In this document: positions 21,895-34,399 of the stretch, in pieces
How positions within the stretch are numbered: position 1 is the first letter of the stretch
Layout of the letters: each line of letters starts with the position of its first letter
Assembly (NCBI RefSeq): GCF_963855985.1
Contig: NC_087091.1
Span: forward strand, 12,654,154 to 12,718,153
Direction: 5' to 3'
Source of the DNA: Ostrinia nubilalis
Taxonomy: Eukaryota; Arthropoda; Insecta; Lepidoptera; Crambidae
DNA length: 64,000 bases
Made by a program: the position numbers and the translations under genes
The notes under the pieces: model-generated
What the model was told of the DNA's origin: nothing
Database searches by the model: none
What the model saw: only the letters and a program-made list of their open reading frames with translations

Positions 21895-22110
21895 ATGAGG
21901 GCTATCGTTTTAGCGCTCACCAGTTAGCGCCACTGTAGAGTAAGGTCCTGTCACTTGCTAGTAGCGAAGACAGTGGCGCCAAACTTGTGAGCGCTAATGT
22001 GGTAGGAGGACTATCGCATTTGCACTCATCAAGATGGCGCCACTGTAGAGTAAGGTCCTGTCAATCGCCAGGGGTGCCAACTGTTAAGTATAAAAACGAT
22101 AGTCCTCATT
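21895..22110. mobile_element. Dimeric MITE, copy 2
   Basis: 216 bp, ends AATGAGGGCTATCGTTTT and ACGATAGTCCTCATT. Same internal double motif and orientation as copy 1. It sits about 150 bases right of the foldback element, while copy 1 lies about 310 bases to its left. Confidence 0.75.
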
Positions 22111-22591
22111 AAGTTAACGCTCGAACAGCTATTAGAAATTTATTTGAATCCAAAGCGAGATTAGATTTCTCCCCGTTCATTTTAAACAAGGGGTAGGTAT
22201 ACGGGTAACTGCGATTTAATCCAGATTAAAACGTGAAATAATAATGTGACTGACTAGACGTTCACCTTTCTGCGTCGAAAATTTAATGCCGTCGACGTAA
22301 TCGACGTATCGTTGGATCTTTATCGAATCGGTATCGAAAAACCGTTGCTTGATTCTTTTTTATCCTTAAATGCGATGAATAAGAAGCTTAATTTCCAACG
22401 TGGTAAGCTAAAAACAGAAAATATAAGATATAAGTAGCAAAAGTAAAAAAGAAATATTTTCATTACATGTAAAAAAAATATGATACATACTCGCAGGTTA
22501 CGAAGCATATTATTTATCTACGCACAATCGCACATAGACTTGGATGAATATTAGACTCAAGACTTTCTCGTCTGAATATTGCATTATCTAA

Positions 22592-22709
22592 CCCTGGGTT
22601 GCACCATCTTACTTTAACTATAACAAACGTCAAAAGTCTGTCAAACTCCATACAAAAAACGCCGGTTAATGTTATAGTTACGATTAAAGTTAGATGGTGC
22701 AACTCAGCC
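22592..22709. mobile_element. 118-bp MITE with TAA target duplication, copy 1
   Basis: Terminal repeats CCCTGGGTTGCACCATCTT and its near complement. TAA flanks both ends (22589-22591, 22710-22712). A second 118-bp copy is at 41217-41334. Three-base TWA-type duplications fit PIF/Harbinger-like MITEs. Confidence 0.8.
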
Positions 22710-22712
22710 TAA

Positions 22713-24414
22713 ATCATATTAAAAGATCATTTGATGTGTAAAAATGTGATGAAACGTATTTATATTCATTTAAGAGTCAACCTAAAAATAAATGAAGGCA
22801 ATAAATAGCATATTCCATCCAATAAATACAGGTCTCCAAGGATACGCGAAGCCGCTAAAGTTATACTGCCAATGGACATGGCGCACAATTTTTGTTGAAG
22901 GTGCCAAAAAAAACTACAAAAAATTTGAATGAATACTGTATTTTTACTTTTTTGATATCTTTAAAAATGACTGAAATATTCAAGCTCAAAGTGCGTTCTT
23001 CCGTTAGGAGCGATTTTCCGCGCGGATTTTGAAAATGTGACGTAGTAACATGAAAAGCTGCATGTAAGATATTATCTGTGTACAATGGTTAGAATGGTTT
23101 GTAGGGGAGCCGAAGCGGGGATTTCGGGACTTACTAAAGCCTAGATGGAGGATACATGAAATTGAACTTCTGCTTCTTCATTGATAAAGACATAACATTT
23201 ACCATACCTTATCATTTTGTATTCCATTTTCAAGTCACTTCTTTTTTCGCTTACTGTAAAACAAAACGTGGGATTTTTTTAAATCTCAGGTCTTTTGAAC
23301 GCACCTCTGAACGATGTCTGGTTTTAATTTCTTCAGTTACTCCGTGACCATGGCGCTTGCAACAGTGCCGAAATATTGGAAACTCAAAACTAAGGTACAT
23401 GGTAGCAATCCCGTCAGTAATAATAATAGGAAAATGTCTTGAAAAATAAGTAAAACGTATATTACTTTATGTAACTAATTTTATTATGTATCATACTTAT
23501 AACTAATCACTTCATTCAGAACTAGAAAACGATTCCAAGGATTCCACTTTTCTTCAATAGATGAAAAAGGTATTTATTATAAATTGCTCTTCCACCATTT
23601 CAATTATTCCATCTTACATCTTACTTGATGAAATCTTTTTCAATTTTATTTACATGGTCATAACATTTTCACCATTCCTCTGCACCAATTTGTGAGGTAC
23701 ACCTGAAACCTCCGATAAAGCAGCTATTATAAGAATAATATTTAAAAAAACCCTTCTGACGCAGTTAGGTAATAAACTAAATGTATCAAATTTCACTCCA
23801 ACTTACTGTCAACTCAACGACGCGCTTTAAAATCAAAGATTGACTTTAAATTATGCCTTATTTTACAATACACATAGAAAACAATATGACTTGCTTGAGC
23901 TTTTTCGACTTTTTCACAAAAATAACAAATAGGCATGAAGAGATTACAAAATTTCTGCAGCGACTGACAGTTCACTTGATTTACTTTGACAGGTGACAAT
24001 AAATCCATAGACATTTGCCATATGAAAGACACACTTTTCCAATATTTTTGTTTGCCATGAGATTCTGGTACACCTATACCTATCATTTAATGAAAAGATA
24101 AACTAAATTTTTTCAGCACAACGAAAATCAGCTTTGGCGCGTAGCAATGCAACGTGACAACTGCAGTTCGGACTTCTTTATGCGTCCACTACACATACAA
24201 TAAAATTCGAACTATCGCACATTTTTTCTATTTAATTCTTATTCAGTAAAAATGTTTCATTCAAAATTCAAAAGTTATTATCATATGACAGAACTTATGA
24301 CCAGACTATGTACATTGAATAAAATATTTTTCTTTTTATCATCAAGCTTAGCAGTCTAATAAGTTACTATGACACTCGAGTTAATCCACATTCAGCACCA
24401 TAGCCTCCCCTTCT
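22713..24414. other. sfl intron E-F, middle part
   Basis: AT-rich. No gene or repeat recognised. Open frames of 60-90 codons at 22861-23085 and 23814-24086 have no signature. Confidence 0.35.
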
Positions 24415-24703
24415 ACAAGGCCCTCTACAAATGTCAAAACGTCACTTAACCCTTTTAGCACCAGTTCTTTTGTTTTTGAGAAGATGTACCCAAATTTTTA
24501 TATTAGATTATAGTCCAGTCGTTTGGTACAAATTAACTTGATTACCTGGAAAGTGTTCCGGGAGTTTTGAAAATTGGTGATTAAAATAGATTTCGCTATG
24601 CTCTCTGTTAGTCTGTTAGTTAAGTGTGATTGCCGCGCTCGTTGCGAAATTGGAAAAATGCTGCCTTACAGAAGATTTTTGATAGTTACATTCTTTCCTA
24701 TTT

Positions 24704-25128
24704 CGTCGTTACAGCCAAATGACGTTCACTGCTGGACAAAGGCGAGAATCCTTTGGGTTTTCCATAGGTTTTTCATAATGAACAGTCCTGCGCTGCCCGC
24801 ATTCAGGTTCTTCCCGCGACCTTTACCAGATCGTCGGTCCACCTAGTAGGAGGCCTGCCCACGCTACGTCTTCCAGCCCGTGGTCGCCACTCAAGAAATT
24901 TTCTGCCCCAATGGCCATCGTCTCTACGAGCTATGTGTCCCACCCACTGCCACTTGATTTTAGCAATTCTGCGTGCTATGTCGGTCACTTTGGTTCTCCT
25001 GCCGATCTCCTCATTTCTGATTCGATCACGCAGGGACACCCCGAGCATAGCCCGCTCCATCACCCTTTGGGTGACCTTGAGCCTTCTTATGAGGCCCATA
25101 GTAAGCGACCACGTTTCAGAACCTTAAA
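24704..25128 (-). mobile_element. 5'-truncated RTE-type LINE tail with 11-bp target duplication
   Basis: The minus-strand frame encodes the C-terminus of an RTE-type RT: VTQRVMERAMLGVSLRDRIR, then IAKIKWQWVGHIARRDDGHW, RPRAGRRSVGRPPTRWTDDL and VKVAGR, then a stop where Trp is expected, then MRAAQ. CTTTCCTATTT flanks it at 24693-24703 and 25129-25139, proving insertion of a 425-bp, 5'-truncated copy. At least one stop and a changed tail show some age. Confidence 0.9.
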
Positions 25129-25148
25129 CTTTCCTATTTATTTCACGA

Positions 25149-25486
25149 CTAGCTTTTGCCTGCGGCTTCACCCGCGTGAAATTTAGTGTCACAGATCGGC
25201 ATAAATTATAGCCTATATGTTAATCTGGGTTACAAACAATAATATTGTACAGTTTCAACAAAATCCGTTGAGTACTTTTTGCGTGAAAGAGTAACAAACC
25301 TGAGACACAGGAATCTTCCTAGTTCAGGTATCAACCCACCAACATTAATACTTTTTGTTTTTCCTGATTGTTTGTTATCATAATATTATCTGTTATGTTG
25401 GTGAGAAAATTAAATAAACATTACTTTACTTTATTTTAAACTTCCAGACATCCAAACTTTCGCATTTACCTATAATATTAGTAGGA
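25149..25486 (-). mobile_element. Short Helitron (minus strand)
   Basis: Read on the minus strand it starts TCCTACTAATATTATAGG at 25486 and ends GGGTGAAGCCGCAGGCAAAA then GCTAG at 25149. It is bordered by A on the plus-strand left and T on the right, the A/T host site of Helitrons. A GCGG/CCGC hairpin precedes CTAG. Non-autonomous, 338 bp. The same family appears at 48536-49117. Confidence 0.8.
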
Positions 25487-26725
25487 TACAATTATGTAAT
25501 GTAGAAACAAACAAGACAAAAAAAATGTATACTTCAGCAAAGCGAATTTTTTTATACTTCAGCATATTTAGGACACCCGGCAGCGTGTCCTGCCATGATC
25601 AAAGAAAAAAGAACTCGCAATTTAGCTGGTACATTAATTTGACTGTTTCACAACTCTAAATCTATTTAACTTACATTACATGAAATTTATCACATTTATC
25701 AAAGCTTCTTAGCTTGTCTATGTCCCAAAAATTATAAAATGAAAAAATTAGTTGTCAAAAACCTTTTTTAAGGCGGATTTTTTTCAATAAGGCGGGCGCG
25801 CGCTCCGCTTTAAACGAGGTCACAAAATTCGGAAAGAACATAGCGAAATCTATTTATTCACCAATTTTCAAAAATTCCGGAAAACTTTCCAAGTAAAATT
25901 AACAAATAACTGGACTATTTACTCGTTATTGAGCACAGAGACACAAACTTAATTATTTTTCCAGAAAATTTATATTTAAGTGCATAAATGTAAAAATGGC
26001 TTCATATTGCACAAAATTGGCAATAGGTGGCATAATAATGGTTACTTTTTTAGCGCCTAGTTTGAAATGTGATTGAACGATGACAACTAACAACAGTTGT
26101 CAGTTAGGTAAAATTTTATTTTAGTTGAAAAAAAGACAAAAAGTGGTAAATGGGTTAACGTGCGGGGGCTGCAAAATCATGTTGTGACGTCACGCGCGAA
26201 TATTGGAAATTTTTGAAAATTTTAAAAAGTCCGTAATCTTCTCGAGGCTCTATCTTCGGTAATACTGGATGGATTGAGGTGAAATAAAAACTAGTGTAAT
26301 CTGTGTGATCTAAACATTAAATTAAGTCATAATTTAACTTAATATTACAACTTATGCGTGTTGTCCATTATAATATTCGTGATGCCCCCAGGGAAAATCA
26401 CATCAAATCGTTAAGTAGTGACACAATTAATATAAGTTGTATTAATTCTGTAAATAAATGATGTGATGTTATTACATTCATGCACAAATCTATAATGAAT
26501 AAATTAATTATTTAAGACAATTTCTGAAAGAAAATATACCTTACGACTGTTGCTCTCTAACCTAAATATCACAACTATTGTTGTTGTACAAGAGATCGTG
26601 TTGTTTTAGCCGGTGAAGGTTGAATTATTGCCACCACATTTTGAACTTGATGCAAATTAAAATAAGGTGTCATATATTATTTTCTTTAGCAGTTAGGAGG
26701 TTAAAACTATTGTTTTATTGTGCAG
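25487..26725. other. sfl intron E-F, right part with inverted match to 24.4-24.6 kb
   Basis: About 25830-26160 matches 24415-24605 in inverted orientation, most clearly around GGAAAGT, TTGAAAATTGGTGA and TAGATTTCGCTATG, and again at the outer ends (AACCC flanked by ACGT). These may be the decayed ends of a larger element that enclosed the RTE tail and Helitron. Otherwise nothing recognised. Confidence 0.45.
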
Positions 26726-26842
26726 GGCGTACTCGTGGTACCAGCACATCCGCTCGCACGGCGACCCGGTGGCCAACAACTACTCGTTCCAGGCGGTCAT
26801 CAGCGCCAACGACTCGGCGCCTAAACCGCTGAGGGACCTCCG
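26726..26842 (+). CDS. sfl: sfl/NDST exon F: WYQH catalytic histidine segment
   Basis: The acceptor TTGTGCAG ends at 26725 and the donor CG/GTAAGT is at 26843. Phase 2 on both sides. It encodes AYSWYQHIRSHGDPVANNY, then SFQAVISANDSAPKPLRDL. The His of WYQH matches the NDST catalytic base region. The residue after it is Ile, where other NDSTs I know have Gln (QHQR). This exon lies 8.4 kb from the previous one, beyond the intron that has collected the foldback element, MITEs, an RTE tail and a Helitron. Confidence 0.95.
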
Positions 26843-27828
26843 GTAAGTTTTATTTATTCGAGGGTTTATGTACTTTTATTTTTCCCGTGTAATTTGTTAA
26901 TTTGACTTCTTATAATATTTTCATGTGACAACCCGGGTAATTTGACTTTTGAACCGCTGCGCTAGTCTAGTCGAAAATACAGCGTGTCTTGTTTAATATT
27001 CATAGTCTCTTTCGGTTTTATGAAGAAGAAAAGGAGAAAGTAAATTCAATTACAACACCTTGACGTAAAAAGAATTTTAAAATGAATCATTATTATGTAA
27101 TATTATTCGGGGCAAACATCGTGCGCTTTTACGAGCATCTAAAAAAAGAAATTGATTCCGCTCTTGACGGGCACCATGAATTTATTATTAGATAGCTATC
27201 GCGCCTGCCTTCAGCTTTGCGCTGTAGGATTAGGCAAGCTTACATTATAATCATTTTTCCTCTTTCGCTGAACTCCGCAATACAAACTTACCCGAAAGCG
27301 AGCTGTATGGAATATTTATCGCGCTTTGATCTAACATCAGCGGCCGAATCGTTTAACGCGCTCTGTAAATGGAAAGCAAATTTGCGTTCAATTTATCACT
27401 AGTCACTATCGATTACCGCTGTCAACCGGCGTGTTATGAATATTCTAAGTGAATATTAATGAATTATTTCGGTGTACAATTGTAAAATAATTTTCTGCAT
27501 CATCAAATTTTAGTTATTGGCGAATGTAATCGTATTATTTGCTGTTTTGTGTTCAGTGAATGTTGGTTTCAAATCAAATTATACTTTCGAACATACAGGT
27601 GTACGTTTTGTTGATCCCGTCAAAACCAGTTCACCTGAAATTCAATCATACATAAAATTCAAATTATTAGGTAATTTATAAGTACCTACATTCTCCAAAT
27701 ACGTTCATATTACATGATACAAAAAAAAAACGTTTGGATGGATTGGCTCGCTTTTTAATTTTGTTGTCATTTCAATATCAACGGGTACACTTTAACATCG
27801 GGATATATCCACCTGTAATTTCGCACAG
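26843..27828. other. sfl intron F-G
   Basis: No repeat recognised. The part at 27150-27420 is less AT-rich and has overlapping open frames without a domain. Could be a conserved non-coding element. Confidence 0.3.
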
Positions 27829-28011
27829 AAACCGATGTTTGAACCCGGGCAAGTACAGCCACTACCTGGAGCGCTGGCTAGCGGAGTTCAGCAGCCACCA
27901 GCTGCACATCATCGACGGCTCGCTGCTGCGATCCGACCCGCCCAGCGTCATGAACACGCTGCAGAAGTTCCTCAAGCTCGCGCCGCACCAGGACTACAAC
28001 AAGCTGCTCAA
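27829..28011 (+). CDS. sfl: sfl/NDST exon G
   Basis: The acceptor TCGCACAG ends at 27828 and the donor AA/GTGAGT is at 28012. Phase 2 on both sides. It encodes NRCLNPGKYSHYLERWLAEF, then HIIDGSLLRSDPPSVMNTLQ and a KFLKLAPHQDYNKLL end. This helical region follows the catalytic core and is well conserved (LNPGKY, LERWL, IIDGxxLR). Confidence 0.95.
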
Positions 28012-28365
28012 GTGAGTACACAGCTTGTGACCATAGATCATAGACTATTCCGTGTTCGGGATTATTCCCACCTCTCGTTCCCACCGCTCCAACTCTAGTG
28101 TAACCAGGATCTTCAGCTTGGCCGCCAATAAAAACCCAACCACTGAAGGTCAAGTTTGTCCCGGGGGAAAGTTAACCTGTCATTGCACTTAATCAGAAGA
28201 ACATAGGAGTTCGAAGTTAAGGTTCGACTTCCCTCCATTGCAAAGTGACCAAGGTTTAAGTAACCTTAAAGAAAATACCGGGGACGGTCCATCCCAAAAA
28301 AAAAGAACAGACCATTCCGTGTGTTAAAATAACTTGTCAACTACAGTATGTCTCTTCTTACACAG
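28012..28365. other. sfl intron G-H (354 bp)
   Basis: The shortest intron here. No repeat identified with confidence. Confidence 0.6.
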
Positions 28366-28588
28366 GTATGACGCGAAAAAAGGTTTCTACTGCCAAGCGG
28401 TAAGTAACGAACGGACCAAGTGCCTCGGCAAGTCGAAGGGGCGCGTGTACCCGCCGATGGACGAGGCGGCCGCCAAGTTCCTGCGGCGCTACTACACGCC
28501 GCACAACACGGCGCTGTCCAAGCTGCTGGTGCGCCTGGGCCGGCCCGTGCCGCAGTGGCTCAAGGACGAGCTCTCGGCCAACGGATAG
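28366..28588 (+). CDS. sfl: sfl/NDST terminal exon H, stop at 28586-28588
   Basis: The acceptor CTTACACAG ends at 28365. The first base completes the Lys split from exon G. The exon encodes YDAKKGFYCQAVSNERTKCL, then GKSKGRVYPPMDEAA and a C-terminal RRYYTPHNTALSKLL to WLKDELSANG stop. The two Cys, ten residues apart, match the disulfide next to the PAPS pocket in NDST1, and the Lys of LGKSKGR is a conserved substrate-site residue. The exon is very GC-rich (many third-position G or C). Confidence 0.97.
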
Positions 28589-29075
28589 CACATCTCGCGA
28601 CGCCCGCGGTTGAACGCCACCAGGCTCGTCCGAGTCTGCCTCGTCGCCGCGCCTTGACCGGACCAAGGCGCGCCGACCCCGTCAGTCATAGACTCTGTGC
28701 GTAGCGCGTCTTACGCAACATTGTTTTCGAGTGTTTCGATGTGAGAGTATCTTTGTTGAAAATATCTTTGTCTATCGAATTCTTGTAATGTAATGTTTTG
28801 AAAAGTGATATTATATGACTTAATGTTCTCGATCTGTTGTTCGCGATGAAGATATATAATTATGGTAGATTTAATTTTACTGTCGTTTAGAATAGTGAAC
28901 GATTCTGTGTTTGGACGCGGTTAGTTTGACTTTGCTTGCCTGAATCATGTTACTTCTTGGTCGTTGAAGTGGAGGGGAAATCCGGCAGCTTTTTTTATTT
29001 GACTGTCGGTTTAGGTGCTATTTGTTAGTAGTGTTGCAACTTGAACATTTCTCCAATAAATATATCTATATTGTA
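28589..29075 (+). other. Probable sfl 3' UTR with candidate poly(A) signal
   Basis: The sequence after the stop shifts from GC-rich to AT-rich. The first good AATAAA is at 29055-29060. Further A/T-rich signals occur to about 29.8 kb, so the true cleavage site is unknown. Confidence 0.45.
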
Positions 29076-32000
29076 TGTTTTATGTAAAATAATTAAGAAA
29101 ATCAGAAGATGGAGCTTTATGTCAATGCCATACTTGCATTTTTCGTGTATGAGTTTTAATATAGCATTCTCATTCCACACTTGTACACGCTTATTGTTTT
29201 AGTGTTTCTTTGATTATTACAATATACGTACCTGATGAAGTTTGTAAATTATAGTTAATTTTGTACTTTTCGTATCGAATATTTAGAGCTAATTATTTAA
29301 CAATTTCTACGTCTACCTGTGCCATAAAACGTGTATTACTAACGGCACTAACGCATTAACATTTTCATTTTATTTTATTAAAAATGCATTTTGAACAATT
29401 GACAAAGAGCTAGTCTTTTAATTTTAATGAATGACATTACTTAATGCAATTTTAAATTCTTATCCGATTAATCAAATATCAATGAGTTTAGTTCAGTTAC
29501 CGTTTAGCCGTAAGAGTTTTTAATATACATATTAAATATATGGCGTTATATTTTAAATAAATGATATCAATGACACAATGAATGAATCATAAATGTATTT
29601 GGTATATATTTTGATATGGATGAATTTATCGGCGAGGTAACTTGGGTAAGAGAAAGATTTGTAAAGTGAAGATCACTATGTGACATTTTCTTATCCTTGT
29701 ATAAACGATTTACAAATTTTAGTGAAATAATGTTATTGATGTTATCTCATAATTACACATTCAAATTTTACGTATGCGAAATCCAATATTAATAAAATAT
29801 ATTAAGATTATGACGAAGAAATTATTTTTCTCTAATTTCTCTGACGCTAATATTATATTAGGATAAGGAAATGTAGTAGATGTCAGTACTTAAACTTGTA
29901 TAAAATGTTTTTTTCTCTCAAGAATAGAAAATACAAAATGTTGTATTACGAAATTTATATTATAATAGTGTTGATGTTTTGTAGTAAATTATTCAGTTAA
30001 ATGATTAATTTTACGTTAGTTCAATTACGTTTTCAGTTGAATCGCTTATCTCATTGTGTAAACATGAATGTTCTGAACATATTGTGAAGTCGTGTATTAC
30101 GTAGAGAATGGCCTTATTTACGAAGTTTTTACGTGAGCTGTGCTGCAGTCGACTTGTTACACGCAGTCTGCGCGGGCGCACGTGACGTCACAGACGGCTC
30201 GCCCGAGTGTGCCCGAGTGTTCCTGTGGAACGGTTGTGTTTTCTTGGCAATAACAATAGTTATGTTAACTAGTTCGCCCGAACTGATGTCCACATAATCG
30301 TTAATTTGATTCGAAACATTGTTTTAATATTACGTATCCGTAAATATTTTTTAACGATACAGCCAATGACTGCTCTTAAAATGTGTTCTTTATAAGAAAT
30401 TAATACATCACTTATTTTATTAAATGATTTAAAACTATGGCCGTTGTTTTTCTTCCGACAATCCCCAATAAGATGTTTAGAGGAAAACGTAAATTATAGT
30501 ATAACGGTATACACGGAAGGCATCTATTGTGCCGTCAGAGCCCGCTAAACTGCGAGGCATTTAGAGGAATTGTGGCCGTCGTTATCCGCATATCGGCAAT
30601 ATTCGACTTGCCGTGCACCCGGCAACTGCAGCTCTCGAGAAATACAATCTAACCGCTCCGAACATCTTGAAAAATGTATTACCCTCGTACCGTATTGTTC
30701 GATACGATCCGCTCCGCGAAATACTTTACATGCAGCTATAATTTTCGATTTGAATGGGTGCATCCGTAAACAAAGTTCGCTGAAAGCCGTAGACAAAATA
30801 CGAGTGAATAGGTAAGTGAAGTTCGTGCTAGACTCGGCTAACTCCTTTTATTCAGTATTTTACTATTCGCGTTTTAAGACTCCGCCTCTCTTCCTTGAGA
30901 GTTAAAAGAATTTCAGACTTGAAAATTTATTGTTATTATATAAAATGGCGTAAAAGTGTTTGCGTGCGCTGAAGTAAATTTAAACTGGGATAAGCTTTAT
31001 AAAGAACTGGAAGGAGAATAGCAAAAAATCTTAATCACATCGTCACACCCGTCATCGTTTATGTTGGAAAATGTAATAAAAGTCGGCTAGTTGAACTCCG
31101 GTTGAGTAATAAATTTGCATTCAATGAATATAATTGGATCCCGTCGATAAGCGAAGGGAAGACTCCACCCCACGCTTCATTTGCTTGCTGATCGTAGCCG
31201 GGATGGTCGTGATGCCATTATTTCACTTGAAATTGCTATACTAATTTTAAACAATTCTAGCATAATTTGGATCGAGAGAAAAATTTTATGTGACCTGAAA
31301 TACTTACATAATTTCTACCACATGATATTTGTGTGCGATGACTTCCTCATTTCCTAAGATAGATCATTAATTTTCTCACGGGCTGAAATTGTTACAGCTA
31401 CGCTTAGTATGAACTCGATTATTATTTACCTATATTTCAAGCATTCGTCAACCACGAGATATAAGCCCGCAATCAATAGCTCAATAATCAGAACAATGTA
31501 AATAGGGCAATTATACACCATAATTATTTGGTTCACTAATAAATTCATGGTAAATTGGCGTCGAGTGTCGGCTCTGGCTCTGGCGATCAAAACTGACATG
31601 ACCCGACTCGATCAGTTGAATAATCAGAACAACGTTTCGCGACCGAGCATAAATCAATCAGTCCTACCCACTTAACGGTTCGTTCCCCCCATTGTGCCCT
31701 TAACTGGACAAGTCTTCATTAGTAACCCTTAGCTTTCCACTGTATGACTTTAATCCCCGTTTGGGCTTTGATGATACAAGCGAAATCCGACAGCAATACA
31801 TTATTATCTATTCCATTAGGAGAATAAAGGCTAGTTTGAAACCCAAACGCAAAAGGATTAAATACTATCTCTGACTGAAGCTACTGAACCCAAAATGATA
31901 TGAAAGTTTTCTGTAGGTATAAAATAAAGAGGTTTATCTATAAAATATTTCATTAGTCTTTAAAGCCTTAGATATCATTACGGGTTGGATTGTACTTTTT

Positions 32001-33559
32001 AGTTTAATTCTTGTTAAGCTATTTTGTGATAAATACTTAGGACTGAAGATTCTGAAGCAGTAACGTAGTACCAAATCCGGTATCTAGCAAGAAACTGTAT
32101 TCAATTTATTGTAAGGTCATAAAAATAACTCAGTTTTCATTCATCTAAGACTTTTCATTTTATAAAAAGGAGTTAATGTTCCTAAAAATAATAAAAATAA
32201 ATTGAAATAAAGCAATAATAAAAAATAAGAAACGTTAAAAGGCTCGTCTAATAAATCTGTCGGAATTTATGAATAGAAGCAGTTATTAAACGGGGAATAT
32301 AAAGCGAACCGTGGTTTTACATAAAACGATATTAACTCTTTTTCCTGCCGCAATAAAACTTCCCCGTGAGATGCACTGGTGCGCATTTGCATCACCCAAT
32401 TATGGGAGGGGATATTACGTGACATTACTAACGTATCTATTTCCACTCGAGGTGCAGACGAGATATTTTGCCATTTTATGACGTGACGGCGGCTCTGGGC
32501 TTTATTATACAAAGACCGATATCCCTGTACCTCTCCATATAAAGTTAGCAAATAAAATTGCATCTTACTGGGTGGAAATAAGGTTGCTGGGGGAAAACCC
32601 AGCTGTAGCACATTTGCCGGTCGTCGCGTGTTCCCGAGTGCTCCTGATTTGTTAGTGCAGAGCTGATAACGCGATTTTGATGAGCTCCGGGTTACTCTGG
32701 CCTGAGATTTATATCGTTTTTACGGTTCAAAAAGGAAAACATTAAAAAGAAAAACTGAAATCTATGTTGGTAGGTACGTAGATTACGGTGAGAGATTTTC
32801 TTTTTTAGCATCTTCTCTATCTAAGTACTTGGTCCTTGTTGTATAGCACTTGGTAAATAAAATCTTCTTAATAATTTAGCGGGAAATTAGGATAATAATG
32901 ATAGATCAAAAAATTATAGGGAATTAACAAGGATAATTTTCATTTTTAACGGTGCTATCAAACTACGAAAGAATGCCTGAAAACTGTATCTAGGTACTTA
33001 ACTTACCCAATTCCTACTTATCAACTCGAATTATTATTATTTATTATTATTAACTATCCAGCAGTAAAAGAGGAGTAGGCTTTACAAAATGCCCATTTGG
33101 CGCGGATTGAGGACTCTAATCAACAAGACCTCCTTTGCTTGCACAAACTTCACAGCTTCATATCACAATCACTGTAATAGCGCTTAGCTCAGGATGTAAC
33201 TAAGTAGGATGATGTGACGTACCTCGCGGCAATCCTCGGTGGAAGGATGTCCGACAAACAATATCTAAGTTTGTGTCGCTTTGTCGTAATATTTGTCAAG
33301 GCTCCAAAAGCCCGACGGAGTTGCGACTTCTCCGGCTTATTACTATTTGTGCTGCCAAGATGAGTCTGCTCCCGTCAGGATAGCTGCAAAACTATAGCTC
33401 TTAAAAGTATGTTAGAGCGAAACTACTTTCTCCTAGACAGAGTTCTTTGGCTTAAATGGTTTGGCACCGGATTCAAAACGCGTGTTGTTGCTTCAGTCAG
33501 TCGATTTAATTTGTTATTGCTCTTGGTTAATACTGACTGCAATTTGTTAACCTGAATTA

Positions 33560-33830
33560 CGTAAAAATGACGTCCACTGCTGGACAAAGGTCTCCCCCAA
33601 GGTTTTCCACAATGAACGGTCCTGCGCCTCCCGCATCCAGGCTCTTCTCGCGACCTTTACCAGATCGTCGGTCCACCTAGTAGGAGGCCTGCCCACGTTA
33701 CGTCTTCCAGCCCGTGGTCGCCACTCGTGAACTTTTCTGCCTTTGTTTGTTAGTTTTTTCTTTGATTTCAGCAATTCTGCTAGCTATGTCGGTCACTTTG
33801 GTTCTCCTGCGGATCTCCTCTACTTTAATT
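33560..33830 (-). mobile_element. RTE-type LINE tail, internally altered
   Basis: The minus strand encodes EWRPRAGRRNVGRPPTRWTD, then DLVKVARRAWMREAQDRSLW and KTLGETFVQQWTS. The upstream part (IAEIK, KVTDIARRI) is partly replaced by an AT-rich stretch near 33735-33770. No clear target duplication. Confidence 0.8.
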
Positions 33831-34399
33831 AACTACTTATTCAGCAATTATTATGTAATCTGTGGTACTTAAGAGCAATGTTAGTGTGTAAATCGGATAT
33901 TGAAACTGGTGGAAAAATGTATCCATATGAAAAATTCGCTTTTTCGTGTATCGGTACGAGCTGTGTCTCGAAATGAGCGGCATGTGTTTACGTCAATGTA
34001 AGTAAGAATAATGGGCACACATAAATCAGTGGCATCTTCACGTCGTTTTGAATACTCACAAAAGATGTCACCTCTTCGGAGTGAACGCAATTCAGTGAGA
34101 GGAGTAACCCCATTCGTTACGTCTTATTTATGTGCGCCCACAAGTTTCTAAACAAAGGAAAAGGGAGCTATAGCCGCACCTCCAGGCTTTGCTCGGTTTG
34201 CGATACTTTTCGTACACAATATTGCAGTACCTAGTTACTTTTATCAGGATTTTGGTTCTCAGGGTAGGAAGGAACTTAGTAGGTACTTTAACTACATTAA
34301 ACTACACACTTACTTAGTGTACAAAATGAAAATTCATTTTAAAATAGTAAAATTACTGAAAGTTAAGATTTTATTCAAGTTATTTTTATTATTCTACAG

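Larger units (their letters stand above)
4917..28588 (+). other. sfl: sulfateless/NDST gene, 3' eight coding exons (gene span)
   Basis: Bifunctional heparan sulfate N-deacetylase/N-sulfotransferase, a type II Golgi membrane enzyme. It removes acetyl from GlcNAc units of nascent heparan sulfate and adds sulfate from PAPS. Eight exons (4917-5162, 8902-9064, 15110-15292, 16301-16521, 18139-18294, 26726-26842, 27829-28011, 28366-28588) join in one frame across GT-AG introns of 3739, 6045, 1008, 1617, 8431, 986 and 354 bases. Intron phases are 2, 0, 0, 2, 2, 2, 2. About 497 residues lie here, compared with roughly 850-1050 for the family. The cytoplasmic tail, membrane anchor and first half of the deacetylase domain are therefore upstream. 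Similarity to the Drosophila sfl and vertebrate NDST proteins, as I know them, is strong throughout. No frameshift or premature stop was seen, so the gene looks functional. Confidence 0.96.

Noticed and set aside
30545..30815. Overlapping frames of 81-83 codons on both strands
   Set aside because: No recognisable domain and equal openness on both strands; kept only as a possible non-coding exon.
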